Below, one piece after another: positions 40,745 to 49,909 of a stretch of 64,000 nt of DNA (position 1 is the first letter of the stretch; each line of letters starts with the position of its first letter). Where the stretch lies: NCBI RefSeq assembly GCF_900104175.1, contig NZ_FNIX01000011.1, positions 161,003 through 225,002 on the forward strand. Reading direction: 5' to 3'. The notes under the pieces were generated by a model. It was not told the origin of the DNA. It searched no databases and worked only from the letters and a program-made list of their open reading frames with translations. Source of the DNA: Lentzea jiangxiensis. Its GTDB lineage: Bacteria > Actinomycetota > Actinomycetes > Mycobacteriales > Pseudonocardiaceae. The translations under genes and the position numbers were made by a program.

Positions 40745-42217
40745 TCAGCCGTTGGCCGCGATGTCCGCCAGCACGGCCGCGATGGTCCGCACCGGGACAC
40801 CGGTGCCGCCCTTCGAGGTGTAGCCGTACGGGCCGCCGGTGTGGAACGCCGGGCCGGCGATGTCGATGTGCGCCCACTGCACGCCCTCGGCCACGAACTC
40901 GCGCAGGAAGAGGCCCGCCGCGAGCATGCCGCCCCAGCGGTGCCCGGTCACGTTCGCGAGGTCGGCGAGGCGCGAGTCGAGGTCCGCGCGCAACTCCTCC
41001 GGCAGCGGCATCGGCCAGGCCGACTCGCCGACGGCGGTGCCGATCGAGGCCACGCGGTCGCGGAACTCGTCCGAGCCCATGACGCCCGAGGTGCGCTTGC
41101 CCAGGGCGACGACCTGCGCGCCGGTCAGCGTCGCGGTCTCGATCAGGTAGTCCGGGCCGTCCTCGCACGCGCGCACGATGGCGTCGGACAGGATCAGGCG
41201 GCCCTCGGCGTCGGTGTTGAGGACCTCGACGGTCTTGCCGCCGTACATGGTCAGCACGTCGCCGGGGCGGTACGCGTCACCGGACGGCATGTTCTCCGCC
41301 ATCGGGATCGACGCGATGATCTCCAGCGGGTACTTGAGCTTCGCGGCGAGCACCATCGTGGCGACGATCGCGGCGGCGCCCGACATGTCCGAGGTCATCT
41401 CGTCCATGTTCGCGGCCGGCTTGATCGAGATGCCGCCGGTGTCGAACGTGATGCCCTTGCCGACGAGCGCGACCTTCTTGACGGCCTTCGCGCCCTTGTA
41501 CGAGATGCGCACGAGGCGCGGCTGGCGCGTCGAACCGCCGCCGACGCCCAGGATGCCGCCGAAGCCCTGCTTCTTCAGCGCCTTCTCGTCGAGCACCTCG
41601 ACGTCGAGGCCCGCCGCCGTGGCGAGCTTCGCGGCGCGGTCGGCGAACGAGCCGGGGTAGAGGTCGTTCGGCGGGGTGTTGATGAAGTCGCGCGCGGTGG
41701 CGACGGCCTCGGCGATCGCGACGGCGGCCTTCAGCGCGGCCTTGTTCTCCTTGGAACCGGCGGCGTGCAGGTCGACCTTCACGACCGGGCCCTCGCCCTT
41801 GTCGGACTTGTACTCGGTGAACGTGTAGGCGCCGAGCAGCGTGCCCTCGGCCGCGGCGCCGACGTGCAGGGCGGCCAGCGTGGTGATCGCGCGCTTCTTG
41901 CCGGCCAGCGCGCGGGCGGCGACACCGGACGCGCGGCGCACCTGCTCCTCGCCCGCGCTCTTGCCGAGGCCCACGGCCAGCACGAGCGGAGCGGCGATCT
42001 TGCCGAACGTCGGCACCTTGACGAGCTCGTCGGCCTTGCCGGACGCGCGCAGCGTGCCGAGCACGTCGAGCAGCGCGCCGTCGAACGCGGCGGCGACAGC
42101 TTCGGCACCGGGTGCGAGCTCCAGACCGTTCGCACCCTGCAGGGTGCCCACGACGACTGCGTCCGCGGCGGTGGTGCTCAGGTCACCCTCGGTGAGGGCC
42201 AGCTTCGGGGCTGTCAC
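40745..42217 (-). CDS. pepA: Leucyl aminopeptidase (M17)
   Basis: A 490-aa cytosolic M17 peptidase. The C-terminal metal-binding domain shows VGKGITFDTGGISIKP, MTSDMSGAA and the signature NTDAEGRLIL with metal-binding Asp and Glu residues. It removes N-terminal residues from peptides in turnover. GTG 42217 follows GGAG. It is a single gene, divergent from the permease at 42414, in a place matching mycobacterial pepB. Confidence 0.95.
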   Translation of the reverse strand: MTAPKLALTEGDLSTTAADAVVVGTLQGANGLELAPGAEAVAAAFDGALLDVLGTLRASGKADELVKVPTFGKIAAPLVLAVGLGKSAGEEQVRRASGVAARALAGKKRAITTLAALHVGAAAEGTLLGAYTFTEYKSDKGEGPVVKVDLHAAGSKENKAALKAAVAIAEAVATARDFINTPPNDLYPGSFADRAAKLATAAGLDVEVLDEKALKKQGFGGILGVGGGSTRQPRLVRISYKGAKAVKKVALVGKGITFDTGGISIKPAANMDEMTSDMSGAAAIVATMVLAAKLKYPLEIIASIPMAENMPSGDAYRPGDVLTMYGGKTVEVLNTDAEGRLILSDAIVRACEDGPDYLIETATLTGAQVVALGKRTSGVMGSDEFRDRVASIGTAVGESAWPMPLPEELRADLDSRLADLANVTGHRWGGMLAAGLFLREFVAEGVQWAHIDIAGPAFHTGGPYGYTSKGGTGVPVRTIAAVLADIAANG

Positions 42218-42413
42218 GTGCTGCTCCAGGGTTGGTGCGGGGGCTCGGGATCGTGACCCATGCTAAAGGTCGGACTGGTCCACCCACGGCGAGGCCCGCC
42301 ACGTTCGCCGCAATCCGTGACGTTCACAGTTGCGCACAGTGGCGATTCGCCCGTTTCACGTATCAGTCGACCGGGTGGTTACGGCCGGATGACGCATCTG
42401 AGAACGTGTACCC

Positions 42414-43688
42414 GTGACCCCCACGCCTCGCGAGATCGTCACCACGGTCGCGCTCGGTCTCCCCGCCGTGCTCGGAGCGGGTGTGTTCGCCGGATTGGCC
42501 CCTGCCGCAGGTCTTGCGGGCTGGTGGCTGCTCCCGGCACTGGCCGTGACCGCGCTCGCCGCCCTCTGCTCGGCCTTCTCGACCGCCGACCAGTCCCGTG
42601 CCTACCCGGACGTCGGCGGCGGTTACGGATACGTACGTGCCCAGCTCGGCGTGTGGCCCGCGAGGATGACGGCGAGCGCCCACCTCGTCGGCCGCGCCGC
42701 GATGGCGGCGGCCGTGGCGTCGATGTTCGGCGCGTACGTGGTGCCGGACCAGCCGGTGGCCGGCGCGCTCGCTCTCGTCGTCGCGACGGCGGTGCTCGGC
42801 GCGGCCGGGTTCCGCTTCACCACCGGGGTCAGCGTGGTGGTGTCGCTGGTCGTCCTCGCCGTGCTGGCGCTCGTGGTCGCGTCGAGCTTCTCGATCGCGC
42901 CCGTGCCGTCGGCGGGGGAGACGGGCGCCCCCGGCGAGCTCGTCGGCGTCGCCGGCCTGATGTTCACGGCGTTCGCGGGTTTCGAACGCATCACCGCGCC
43001 CCACCGCGGTGAACGGCCGCATCCGCCCGGGGTGCTGAAGTTCGCGATCCCGATCCTCGTCGGACTGTCGTTCGCGGTCTACCTGGCCGTGGGCGCCGGA
43101 GTGCTCCGCCAGCTGGGCAGCGCGCGTCTCGCATTGTCGCCGGCTCCGCTGCGCGACGCCCTCGTCGCGGCGGACGCCTCGGCGCTGGTGCCGCTCGTGC
43201 AGGTGGCCGCGGCCGTGGCCGGGGTGGCGGTGCTGCACTTCGTGCTGGCGTCCGCGCACCGCACGCTCACCGGGCTGGCCGAGGACGGCGACCTGCCGAC
43301 GCGCCTGAAGCCGGGGGTGCTGAGCCTCGTCCTGACCGTCGCCGGCGTGCTCGCCGTGGTGCTCATGCCGCTCGCGACGGCGCTGGGCGTGGCAGCGTGC
43401 GCGACGCTCTTCTACTACGCCTTCACCAACGCGTCGGCGCGAGTGCTGCTGCAGAACGACCGCACGTGGCCCATGCGCACGGCCTGCCTCGGCCTGGGGC
43501 TCTCGGTGCTGCTCGCGATGAGCCTGCCGGTGCCCGCGCTGCTGATCTCGATCGCGGCACTGGGCGCCGGCACCGGCCTCATCGGACTGACGGCGTCTCT
43601 TCGCGCGTCGCTCAAAGAGTCACGGACAGAAAAACGAGAAGAGTCACCCCGACGCACACCGCCAGCCCGTACACCCGGCCGTTCGTAG
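42414..43688 (+). CDS. APC-superfamily permease
   Basis: A 424-aa membrane protein with about 12 hydrophobic segments. The first helix has the GxGVFAGLA substrate-site pattern of amino-acid/polyamine transporters, followed by PDVGGGYGYVR, as in the family. Substrate cannot be told. The C-terminus is a charged tail (ESRTEKREESPRRTPP), and its last 77 nt overlap the convergent gene at 43612. Confidence 0.88.
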   Translation: MTPTPREIVTTVALGLPAVLGAGVFAGLAPAAGLAGWWLLPALAVTALAALCSAFSTADQSRAYPDVGGGYGYVRAQLGVWPARMTASAHLVGRAAMAAAVASMFGAYVVPDQPVAGALALVVATAVLGAAGFRFTTGVSVVVSLVVLAVLALVVASSFSIAPVPSAGETGAPGELVGVAGLMFTAFAGFERITAPHRGERPHPPGVLKFAIPILVGLSFAVYLAVGAGVLRQLGSARLALSPAPLRDALVAADASALVPLVQVAAAVAGVAVLHFVLASAHRTLTGLAEDGDLPTRLKPGVLSLVLTVAGVLAVVLMPLATALGVAACATLFYYAFTNASARVLLQNDRTWPMRTACLGLGLSVLLAMSLPVPALLISIAALGAGTGLIGLTASLRASLKESRTEKREESPRRTPPARTPGRS

Positions 43689-43881
43689 AGGGCTTCTCCT
43701 TGCTGATGCCGTAGTAGAAGGCCAGGAAGAAGACGGCGAGGAAGACCGCGGCGACGACTCCTCCCACACCGCCGATGACCCACCCGTCGAGCACCGTCAT
43801 GCCGGTGCCCAGGACGAGCAGCGCGGCCTGCGACACGGTGCGGACGTCAGCACCCCGTGAAGATCCTTCTTCCTTGGTCAT
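43612..43881 (-). CDS. Small membrane protein, unknown function
   Basis: An 89-aa protein with about three transmembrane helices (QAALLVLGTGMTVLDGW; VVAAVFLAVFFLAFYYGI; YGLAVCVGVTLLVFL). Its 3' end overlaps the permease gene in convergent orientation, unusual but possible. ATG 43881 has a weak ribosome site. It is divergent from ilvE. No function can be assigned. Confidence 0.65.
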   Translation of the reverse strand: MTKEEGSSRGADVRTVSQAALLVLGTGMTVLDGWVIGGVGGVVAAVFLAVFFLAFYYGISKEKPSTNGRVYGLAVCVGVTLLVFLSVTL

Positions 43882-43973
43882 GAACGGGCACTCTATAGAG
43901 CTTCACTTAGTAGGACGTCCGAGTTTTGGGAAGACGATTTTCCGTATCCCGACCAGCGGGTTACCGTGCTCAC

Positions 43974-45062
43974 ATGACGAGCGAGTTGCCTTTCACCCGG
44001 ACTCCCCACCCGCACCCGGCGACCCCGGAGCGCGTAGCGGAGGTACTTGCCAAGCCGGGCTTCGGGCAGCACTTCACCGACCACATGGTGACGATCCGCT
44101 GGAACCGCGAGAAGGGCTGGCACGACGCTGAAGTCGGCCCGTACTCCACCCTCGCACTGGACCCCGCGGCAATGGTGCTGCACTACGGCCAGGCGATCTT
44201 CGAAGGGCTCAAGGCCTACCGGCAGCCCGACGGCTCGATCGCGTCCTTCCGCCCTGAGGCCAACGCCGAGCGCTTCCGCGCCTCGGCCCGCCGCATGGCG
44301 ATGCCCGAACTCCCCGACGAGCTCTTCCTGGAGTCCGTGCGGCAGATCCTCGCGGTCGACGACCGCTGGGTGCCGTCCGCCGAGGAGGAGTCCCTCTACC
44401 TGCGGCCGTTCATGATCTCCACGGAGAAGGGCCTCGGCGTGCGACCCGCGTCCGAGTACCTCTACGTGCTGATCGCCTCCCCCGCCGGCTCCTACTTCGC
44501 GAGCGGCGTCCGCCCGGTGAGCGTGTGGCTCTCGACCGAGTACGTCCGCGCGGCGCCCGGTGGCACCGGCGCGGCCAAGTTCGCCGGCAACTACGCAGCC
44601 TCCCTCGTGGCCCAGGCGCAAGCCGCTGAGAAGGGCTGCGACCAGGTCGTCTGGCTCGACGCGGTGGAACGCCGCTGGGTCGAGGAGATGGGCGGCATGA
44701 ACCTGTTCTTCGTCTTCGGCGACAAGGTCGTCACCCCGGAGCTGACCGGCACGCTGCTGCCGGGCATCACCCGCAGCTCGCTGCTGGAGCTGGCCGCCGA
44801 CCTCGGCCTGTCCGTGGAGCAGCGGCGCGTCTCGACCGAGGAGTGGGAGAAGGCCAACGCCTCCGGTGAGCTCACCGAGGTCTTCGCCTGCGGCACGGCG
44901 GCGGTCATCACGCCGGTCGGCCACGTCAAGCACGCCGGTGGCGAGTTCGACATCGCCGACGGCGGCACCGGCTCGGTGACGATGAAGCTGCGCGAGCGCC
45001 TGACCGGCCTCCAGCACGGCCACGTCGCCGACTCCCGCGGCTGGATGACGACCCTGGGCTAA
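43974..45062 (+). CDS. ilvE: Branched-chain amino acid aminotransferase
   Basis: A 362-aa fold-type IV PLP enzyme: HYGQAIFEGLKAYR, the PLP lysine region GTGAAKFAGNYAAS, EEMGGMNLFFV, and GTAAVITPVG near the C-terminus. It interconverts Leu, Ile and Val with their 2-oxoacids. ATG 43974 begins the conserved length; no strong ribosome site is seen. Its stop overlaps the end of cobS (convergent, 4 nt). Confidence 0.96.
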   Translation: MTSELPFTRTPHPHPATPERVAEVLAKPGFGQHFTDHMVTIRWNREKGWHDAEVGPYSTLALDPAAMVLHYGQAIFEGLKAYRQPDGSIASFRPEANAERFRASARRMAMPELPDELFLESVRQILAVDDRWVPSAEEESLYLRPFMISTEKGLGVRPASEYLYVLIASPAGSYFASGVRPVSVWLSTEYVRAAPGGTGAAKFAGNYAASLVAQAQAAEKGCDQVVWLDAVERRWVEEMGGMNLFFVFGDKVVTPELTGTLLPGITRSSLLELAADLGLSVEQRRVSTEEWEKANASGELTEVFACGTAAVITPVGHVKHAGGEFDIADGGTGSVTMKLRERLTGLQHGHVADSRGWMTTLG

Positions 45063-45760
45063 GCGACGACCAGAACGGCCAGAAGCGCGATTTCGGCGGC
45101 AGCACCGAGCACATCACCGGTGATGCCGCCGAAACGCTTCCCGGTGTGCTTCACGAGTCCCCACACCAGCGCACCCGCGACGACGACGGCGACGACGGCA
45201 CGGATGCCGAGCGGGACCGCCGCGAGCGCGAGCGCGGCCCACGTTCCGATGACGATCCCCGGGTGCTGTGTGCCGGCGACGAGCGCACCGAGCCCTTCTG
45301 GTCGTGCAGCGGGCACGCCGCGCAGGCAACAGATCCCGAACGCGGCCCGGCTCGTCGCGAACGCGAGCAGCACGACGCCCCAGTGCGCGTGGGGGAGTGC
45401 GGCGGCCTGCGCGCCCAGCACCACGATCAGCGAGACGACGCCGAACGGCCCGGCGCCGCCGTCCTTCATGACCGCGAGCGCGCGCTCCGGCGGCCCGTAG
45501 CACCCCAGTCCGTCGGCGACGTCGGCCAGCCCGTCGAGGTGCATGCCCCTCGTGACGAGAGCGACGACGCCGACGGCCAGGAACCCGGCGACGAGCTCCG
45601 ACACACCGGACGTCGCCAGCAGGTGGAGCACGCCGACGACGAACGCGCCGATGACGGCGCCGACGACGGGTGTCATCGCGATGGCCCGGCCCGCCGCCGT
45701 GCGGTCGACGTCGTCGACGCGCAGCGGCAGGACCGTCAGCCAGGAGAAAGCCAGCCTCAT
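45059..45760 (-). CDS. cobS: Adenosylcobinamide-GDP ribazoletransferase
   Basis: A 233-aa membrane enzyme that joins alpha-ribazole to adenosylcobinamide-GDP, the last cobalamin step. Seen are FSWLTVLPL at the N-terminus, TRGMHLDGLADVADGLG (the acidic metal site), KDGGAGPFGV and FGGITGDVLGAAAE. ATG 45760 overlaps the cobT stop (ATGA), so cobU-cobT-cobS form one minus-strand operon. Confidence 0.95.
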   Translation of the reverse strand: MRLAFSWLTVLPLRVDDVDRTAAGRAIAMTPVVGAVIGAFVVGVLHLLATSGVSELVAGFLAVGVVALVTRGMHLDGLADVADGLGCYGPPERALAVMKDGGAGPFGVVSLIVVLGAQAAALPHAHWGVVLLAFATSRAAFGICCLRGVPAARPEGLGALVAGTQHPGIVIGTWAALALAAVPLGIRAVVAVVVAGALVWGLVKHTGKRFGGITGDVLGAAAEIALLAVLVVA

Positions 45761-46800
45761 TCTTTGTTCGTGACGCCGGCGCTCTCGAAGGTGGCCATCT
45801 CGGCGAGCACCTTCACCGCCGACACCAGCAACGGCAGCGCCGCCACCGCGCCGGACCCCTCGCCGAGCCGCATCTCGAACTCCAGCAGCGGCTTCAGGTT
45901 CAGGTGCCCGAGCGCGATCGCGTGCGCGGGCTCGGCCGACTGGTGCCCGGCGACCCACCACTCGCGCGCACCGGGAGCGAGCTCCTCGGCGACGACGGCG
46001 GCCGCGCCGACGACGACGCCGTCGAGCACGACCGGGGTCTTGCGGACCGCGGCCTGCGCGAGGAACCCGGCCATCGCCGCCAGGTCCGCGCCACCGGCCG
46101 TGGCGAGCAGCGCGACCGGGTCGCTGATCTGCAGGCGGGCCCGGCGCAGCGCGTCCCGGATCGCCGCCGTCTTGCGCATCCACGCCTGGTCGTCGATGCC
46201 GGTGCCGCGCCCGACGACCGCGACGGGCTCCGATCCGGTCAGCGACGCGATCAGCACGGCCGCGGGGGTCGTGTTGCCGATGCCCATGTCCCCGGCGACG
46301 AGCACGTCGGCGCCCGCGTCGACCTCCTCGTCGGCGACCGCGCGGCCCGCCGCGATCGCGAGCTCGCACTGCTCACGGGTGAGCGCGTCCTCGCGGTCGA
46401 TCGACCCGGACGAGCGCCGCACCTTGTGCTGGCTGACCGCCGCGGGGGTGTCCGCGTCGACCGCCATGTCCACCACGCGCACCGTGGCGCCCGCGACCTG
46501 CGCGAGCACGTTCACCGCGGCGCCACCGGTGAGGAAGTTCGCGACCATCTGGCCGGTCACCTCGCTCGGGAACGCCGAGACGCCCTGCGCGGTGATGCCG
46601 TGGTCGCCCGCGAACACGACGACCCGCGGCCGCACGAACGGCTTCGGCGGCACGACGCCCTGGCAGGCCGCGACCCAGTTGCCCAGCTCCTCGAGCCGTC
46701 CGAGTGAGCCGACCGGCTTGGTCAGCACCGCGTGGCGGGCCTCCGCCTCGCGCAGAACGGTCTCGTCCGGCGGTTCCACCGGCGGGAACTCGGTGCTCAC
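45757..46800 (-). CDS. cobT: Nicotinate-nucleotide:dimethylbenzimidazole phosphoribosyltransferase
   Basis: A 347-aa CobT: VFAGDHGITAQGVSAFP, VAGDMGIGNTTPAAVL (catalytic region) and the C-terminal RLGEGSGAVAALPLL. It makes alpha-ribazole phosphate, the cobalamin lower-ligand precursor. I prefer GTG 46800, which has AAGGAG 6 nt upstream; ATG 46818, inside the cobU end, is the alternative. Confidence 0.94.
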   Translation of the reverse strand: MSTEFPPVEPPDETVLREAEARHAVLTKPVGSLGRLEELGNWVAACQGVVPPKPFVRPRVVVFAGDHGITAQGVSAFPSEVTGQMVANFLTGGAAVNVLAQVAGATVRVVDMAVDADTPAAVSQHKVRRSSGSIDREDALTREQCELAIAAGRAVADEEVDAGADVLVAGDMGIGNTTPAAVLIASLTGSEPVAVVGRGTGIDDQAWMRKTAAIRDALRRARLQISDPVALLATAGGADLAAMAGFLAQAAVRKTPVVLDGVVVGAAAVVAEELAPGAREWWVAGHQSAEPAHAIALGHLNLKPLLEFEMRLGEGSGAVAALPLLVSAVKVLAEMATFESAGVTNKE

Positions 46801-46810
46801 CTGGGGCTCC

Positions 46811-47365
46811 TTAACCATGTCGTCTCTCCCGCAGTCTCAGCGGGATGCCCGCGACGAGGAGGGTGACCTCGTCGCACACCTCGGCGACGCGTGCGTTGAG
46901 CGCGCCGAGGTGATCGCGGAAGAGCCTGCCAGAGCGCGTCGACGGAACGACGCCGAGGCCGACCTCCGCCGTCACGAGCACGAGCCGCGCCCGGCACGTG
47001 GCGACCGACCACACGAGCTTGTCGACGGCACCGGTCACGACGTCGGAGACGTTCCCCTCCCACGCGCCGGCGTCGTCGAGCACGCCGACGAGCCACGTCG
47101 ACAGGTCGTCGACCAGGATCGGCGGGTCGTCGTAGGCGGTGGCGGTGAGCAACGCGGGCAGGTCCGCGGGACCCGGCGCCTCGACGGTGTGCCAGGTGGA
47201 CGGACGCCGCGCGACGTGCTGCGCGATCCGTGCGTCCCAGTCCGGGTCGTCGGGGTAACGGCGGGCAGTGGCGACGTACGTCACGACCGGCTCGGTGAGC
47301 AGGCCTTCCGCGTGTGCCGACTTGCCGGAACGCGCTCCGCCGAGCACGAGCGTCCGAGATGACAA
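46811..47365 (-). CDS. cobU: Bifunctional adenosylcobinamide kinase/guanylyltransferase
   Basis: A 184-aa CobU with the P-loop GGARSGKSAHAE, the ATARRYPDDPDWDARIAQH segment (guanylylated His region), DDLSTWLVG and VTAEVGLGVVPST. It phosphorylates adenosylcobinamide and transfers GMP. TTG 47365 appears to be the start, with AAGG 7 nt upstream. It heads the cobUTS operon and is divergent from the small gene at 47382. Confidence 0.93.
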   Translation of the reverse strand: MSSRTLVLGGARSGKSAHAEGLLTEPVVTYVATARRYPDDPDWDARIAQHVARRPSTWHTVEAPGPADLPALLTATAYDDPPILVDDLSTWLVGVLDDAGAWEGNVSDVVTGAVDKLVWSVATCRARLVLVTAEVGLGVVPSTRSGRLFRDHLGALNARVAEVCDEVTLLVAGIPLRLRERRHG

Positions 47366-47381
47366 GAGTTAGCCTTCGTCC

Positions 47382-47582
47382 GTGGAATACCGCTGGCGCT
47401 ACCAGGATGCACAGGGACGGGACGTCACGGGCCCGGATGTGATGTTCGCGGACCAGACCCAGGCCGAGGAGTGGTTCGGCGACCAGTGGCGCGACCTGCT
47501 CGACGCCGGGGTCGAGCAGGTCACGCTGCTGCGGTCGGAATCCGAGGTGTACGGCCCGATGAGCCTGCACCCTGCTTCCTGA
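47382..47582 (+). CDS. Small acidic protein, unknown function
   Basis: A 66-aa protein (EYRWRYQDAQGRDVTGPD ... FGDQWRDLLDAGVEQVTLL) rich in Asp, Glu and Trp. GTG 47382 lies only 16 nt from the cobU start on the other strand, so the two share a promoter region. Codon use is typical. It has the look of a conserved actinobacterial small protein, but I know no function. Confidence 0.75.
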   Translation: MEYRWRYQDAQGRDVTGPDVMFADQTQAEEWFGDQWRDLLDAGVEQVTLLRSESEVYGPMSLHPAS

Positions 47583-47591
47583 CGACCGGGC

Positions 47592-48578
47592 TCAGCCCTG
47601 GGCGGTCAGCCTCGGGTCGTCGGTGACGACGCCCTCGAGCACGGCGTCGATCTTCTTCAGCACGTCGTCGCCGAGCTCGACGTCGACGGCCTTGACGTTC
47701 TCGCGAACCTGCTCCGGACGCGACGCGCCGATGATCGCGGAGGCGACGTTCGGGTTCTTCAGCACCCACGCGACGGCGAGCTGCGCCAGCGTGACGCCCA
47801 CCTCGTCGGCGATCGGCTTGAGCTGCTGCACGGCGTTGAGCACGTCGTCGCGCATCCAGCGGGCGATCATCTGCGAGCCGCGCTCGTCGGCCAGCCGCGA
47901 CCCCGCCGGAGCCTCGGCACCCGGCAGGTACTTGCCGGTCAGGATGCCCTGGGCGATGGGGGAGAAGACGATCTGGCTGATGCCCTCGCGCTCGCAGGTG
48001 GGGACGACCTGCGGCTCGATGACGCGCCACAGCATCGAGTACTGCGGCTGGTGCGACACGAACGGCACCTGCAGCTCACGGGCCAGCGCGGCACCGCGGG
48101 TGATCTGCTCGGCGGTCCACTCGGAGACACCGACGTAGAGCACCTTGCCCTGGCGGACGAGGTCGGCGAACGCCAGCATCGTCTCCTCCAGCGGCACGCT
48201 GTGGTCGTACCGGTGCGCCTGGTAGAGGTCGACGTAGTCGGTCTGCAGGCGCTTCAGGGAGGCGTTGGCCGACTCCATGACGTGCTTGCGGCCGAGCCCG
48301 CGGTCGTTGGGGCCGCCCGGACCGGTCGGCCAGTAGACCTTCGTGAGGATCTCGAGCGACTCGCGCCGCTCACCCTTGAGCGCGCGGCCGAGCACCGACT
48401 CCGCGGCGGTGTTGGCGTAGACGTCGGCGGTGTCGAAGGTCGTGATCCCCGACTCCAGCGCCGCCTTCACGCACGCGTGGGCCTGCTCCTCCTCGACCTG
48501 GGACCCGTGGGTGAGCCAGTTGCCGTACGAGATCTCACTGATGGACAGGCCGCTGCGGCCGAGTCGACGGAACTTCAT
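47592..48578 (-). CDS. Aldo/keto reductase (Kv-beta/AKR6-14-like)
   Basis: A 328-aa TIM-barrel NADPH reductase. The tetrad is visible: Asp and Tyr in FDTADVYAN, Lys in ILTKVYW, His in YQAHRYD. The C-terminal NADPH site includes IIGASRPEQVREN. ATG 48578 starts the barrel. Substrate unknown. Convergent with the 47382 gene and 32 nt downstream of the methyltransferase gene. Confidence 0.93.
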   Translation of the reverse strand: MKFRRLGRSGLSISEISYGNWLTHGSQVEEEQAHACVKAALESGITTFDTADVYANTAAESVLGRALKGERRESLEILTKVYWPTGPGGPNDRGLGRKHVMESANASLKRLQTDYVDLYQAHRYDHSVPLEETMLAFADLVRQGKVLYVGVSEWTAEQITRGAALARELQVPFVSHQPQYSMLWRVIEPQVVPTCEREGISQIVFSPIAQGILTGKYLPGAEAPAGSRLADERGSQMIARWMRDDVLNAVQQLKPIADEVGVTLAQLAVAWVLKNPNVASAIIGASRPEQVRENVKAVDVELGDDVLKKIDAVLEGVVTDDPRLTAQG

Positions 48579-48610
48579 ACGTCCGAGCTTAGCCGAAGTC
48601 GTTCGTGCTG

Positions 48611-49243
48611 CTAATGAACTTCGGGTGCCCGCCAGACCAGCGAGTACCGCCAGAACACGTGCCTGCGGATCCGCGCGCCGGGCACGATCTCCGCTGCCGC
48701 CGCGCGGATCTCCGGCAACGTCGGAGCTGTCGTCACGACCGGCATCTCGGGGTCGTGCGGCGAGCCGCCGGTGCCCCTCACGGCCTTCGCCAGGCCGACG
48801 ACCGCGTTCGCGGGCAACGCCACGAGCTCCACCGCCCGGTCCGTCCACGTCGCGGTCAGGTACAACCCGACGACGACCAGCGTGCCGCCCGGCTTCGTCA
48901 GCGCCGCGAGCCTGGCGAGGCCTTCCCGCAACGGCAGGTGGTGCAGGCTCGCCTCGGCGGTGACGACGTCGTACCGCTCCAGGTCGTGCGTGAGCACGTC
49001 GCCGTGGATCCACCGCACGCGGTCGCTCGTCGCACCCGCTCGCTCGATCATGCGCGCGCTGGCGTCGATCGCGGTGACCTCGTCCGCCCTGATCGACCGC
49101 GCCAGGTCACCGAGCCCGCACCCGACGTCCAGCGCCGATCCGGCCCCGGACGGCAGCTGCCGGAGCAGCCGGCGGCGGTACCACTCGTTGTGGTTCCACC
49201 GCAGCCTCTCCGGCAGCTGGAGCTTGCGCGGCCTGCCACGCAC
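48611..49243 (-). CDS. Class I SAM-dependent methyltransferase
   Basis: A 210-aa protein with motif I LDVGCGLGDLARSI, the acidic loop AIDASARM, motif IV-like ASLHHLPLREG and LTKPGGTLVVVG. GTG 49243 directly follows the TAG of the DUF3043 gene, so they are translated in series. Small-molecule methylation is likely; the substrate is unknown. Confidence 0.88.
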   Translation of the reverse strand: MRGRPRKLQLPERLRWNHNEWYRRRLLRQLPSGAGSALDVGCGLGDLARSIRADEVTAIDASARMIERAGATSDRVRWIHGDVLTHDLERYDVVTAEASLHHLPLREGLARLAALTKPGGTLVVVGLYLTATWTDRAVELVALPANAVVGLAKAVRGTGGSPHDPEMPVVTTAPTLPEIRAAAAEIVPGARIRRHVFWRYSLVWRAPEVH

Positions 49244-49867
49244 CTACTTGACGGCCTCGCCCGGCTTCACCCGCGGCTTCGGCACGCGGAGGCGGCGCAG
49301 CTGGCTCGCGCGGATGAACGAGTACCAGCCGATGGAGATGCCCTTGATCGGCTCGGTCGGGAACTTCGCCCGCACCTTGCGCGTGACGAGCCTGCCGAGC
49401 ACGAGGCCCTCGATGACCATCGCGATCAGCATGAACGTCGTCGCCAGCGTCGCGTACCGCTGCACGGCCAGCGACGGGGTCAGCAGCGCCACGAACACCA
49501 GGATCGCGAGCGGCATGAACAGGCCCATGAGGTTGCGGCGCGAGTCGACCAGGTCGCGGATGTACGCCTTCACCGGACCGCGGTCGCGCGGCAGCAGGTA
49601 CTTGTCCTCGCCCGCCATCATGCGCTGACGGCGCTCGGTGGCCGCGGCACGGCGCTCTTCCTTGCTCACCTTGCTGCCGCGCATGCGCTTGAACGCCTCG
49701 CGCTGCGTGCGGGGAGGCGGCGGAACGGGACCGGAACGCCTGCCCTGGGCCTCACGCCGCTTGGGCGTGGGCCGGCCCTTGCCCACCACGGGGGTGGACT
49801 CGGCCTCGGCGGTCGGCTCGGTGGCCGGGGCTTCGGTGTCGGCGGCGTTGCGGCGCAGGAACCTCAC
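49244..49867 (-). CDS. DUF3043 membrane protein
   Basis: A 207-aa protein with a long charged, Pro-rich cytoplasmic part (PTPKRREAQGRRSGPVPPPP) and two transmembrane helices (LMGLFMPLAILVFVALL; ATLATTFMLIAMVIEGLVL). This matches the DUF3043 family found across Actinobacteria, next to cob genes in mycobacteria. Function is unknown. GTG 49867 starts 42 nt from the divergent glycerate kinase gene. Confidence 0.9.
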   Translation of the reverse strand: MRFLRRNAADTEAPATEPTAEAESTPVVGKGRPTPKRREAQGRRSGPVPPPPRTQREAFKRMRGSKVSKEERRAAATERRQRMMAGEDKYLLPRDRGPVKAYIRDLVDSRRNLMGLFMPLAILVFVALLTPSLAVQRYATLATTFMLIAMVIEGLVLGRLVTRKVRAKFPTEPIKGISIGWYSFIRASQLRRLRVPKPRVKPGEAVK

Positions 49868-49909
49868 GGCAACAGGGTAGGACAGCGGTCCTTCTGTACC
49901 TTTCGCGAG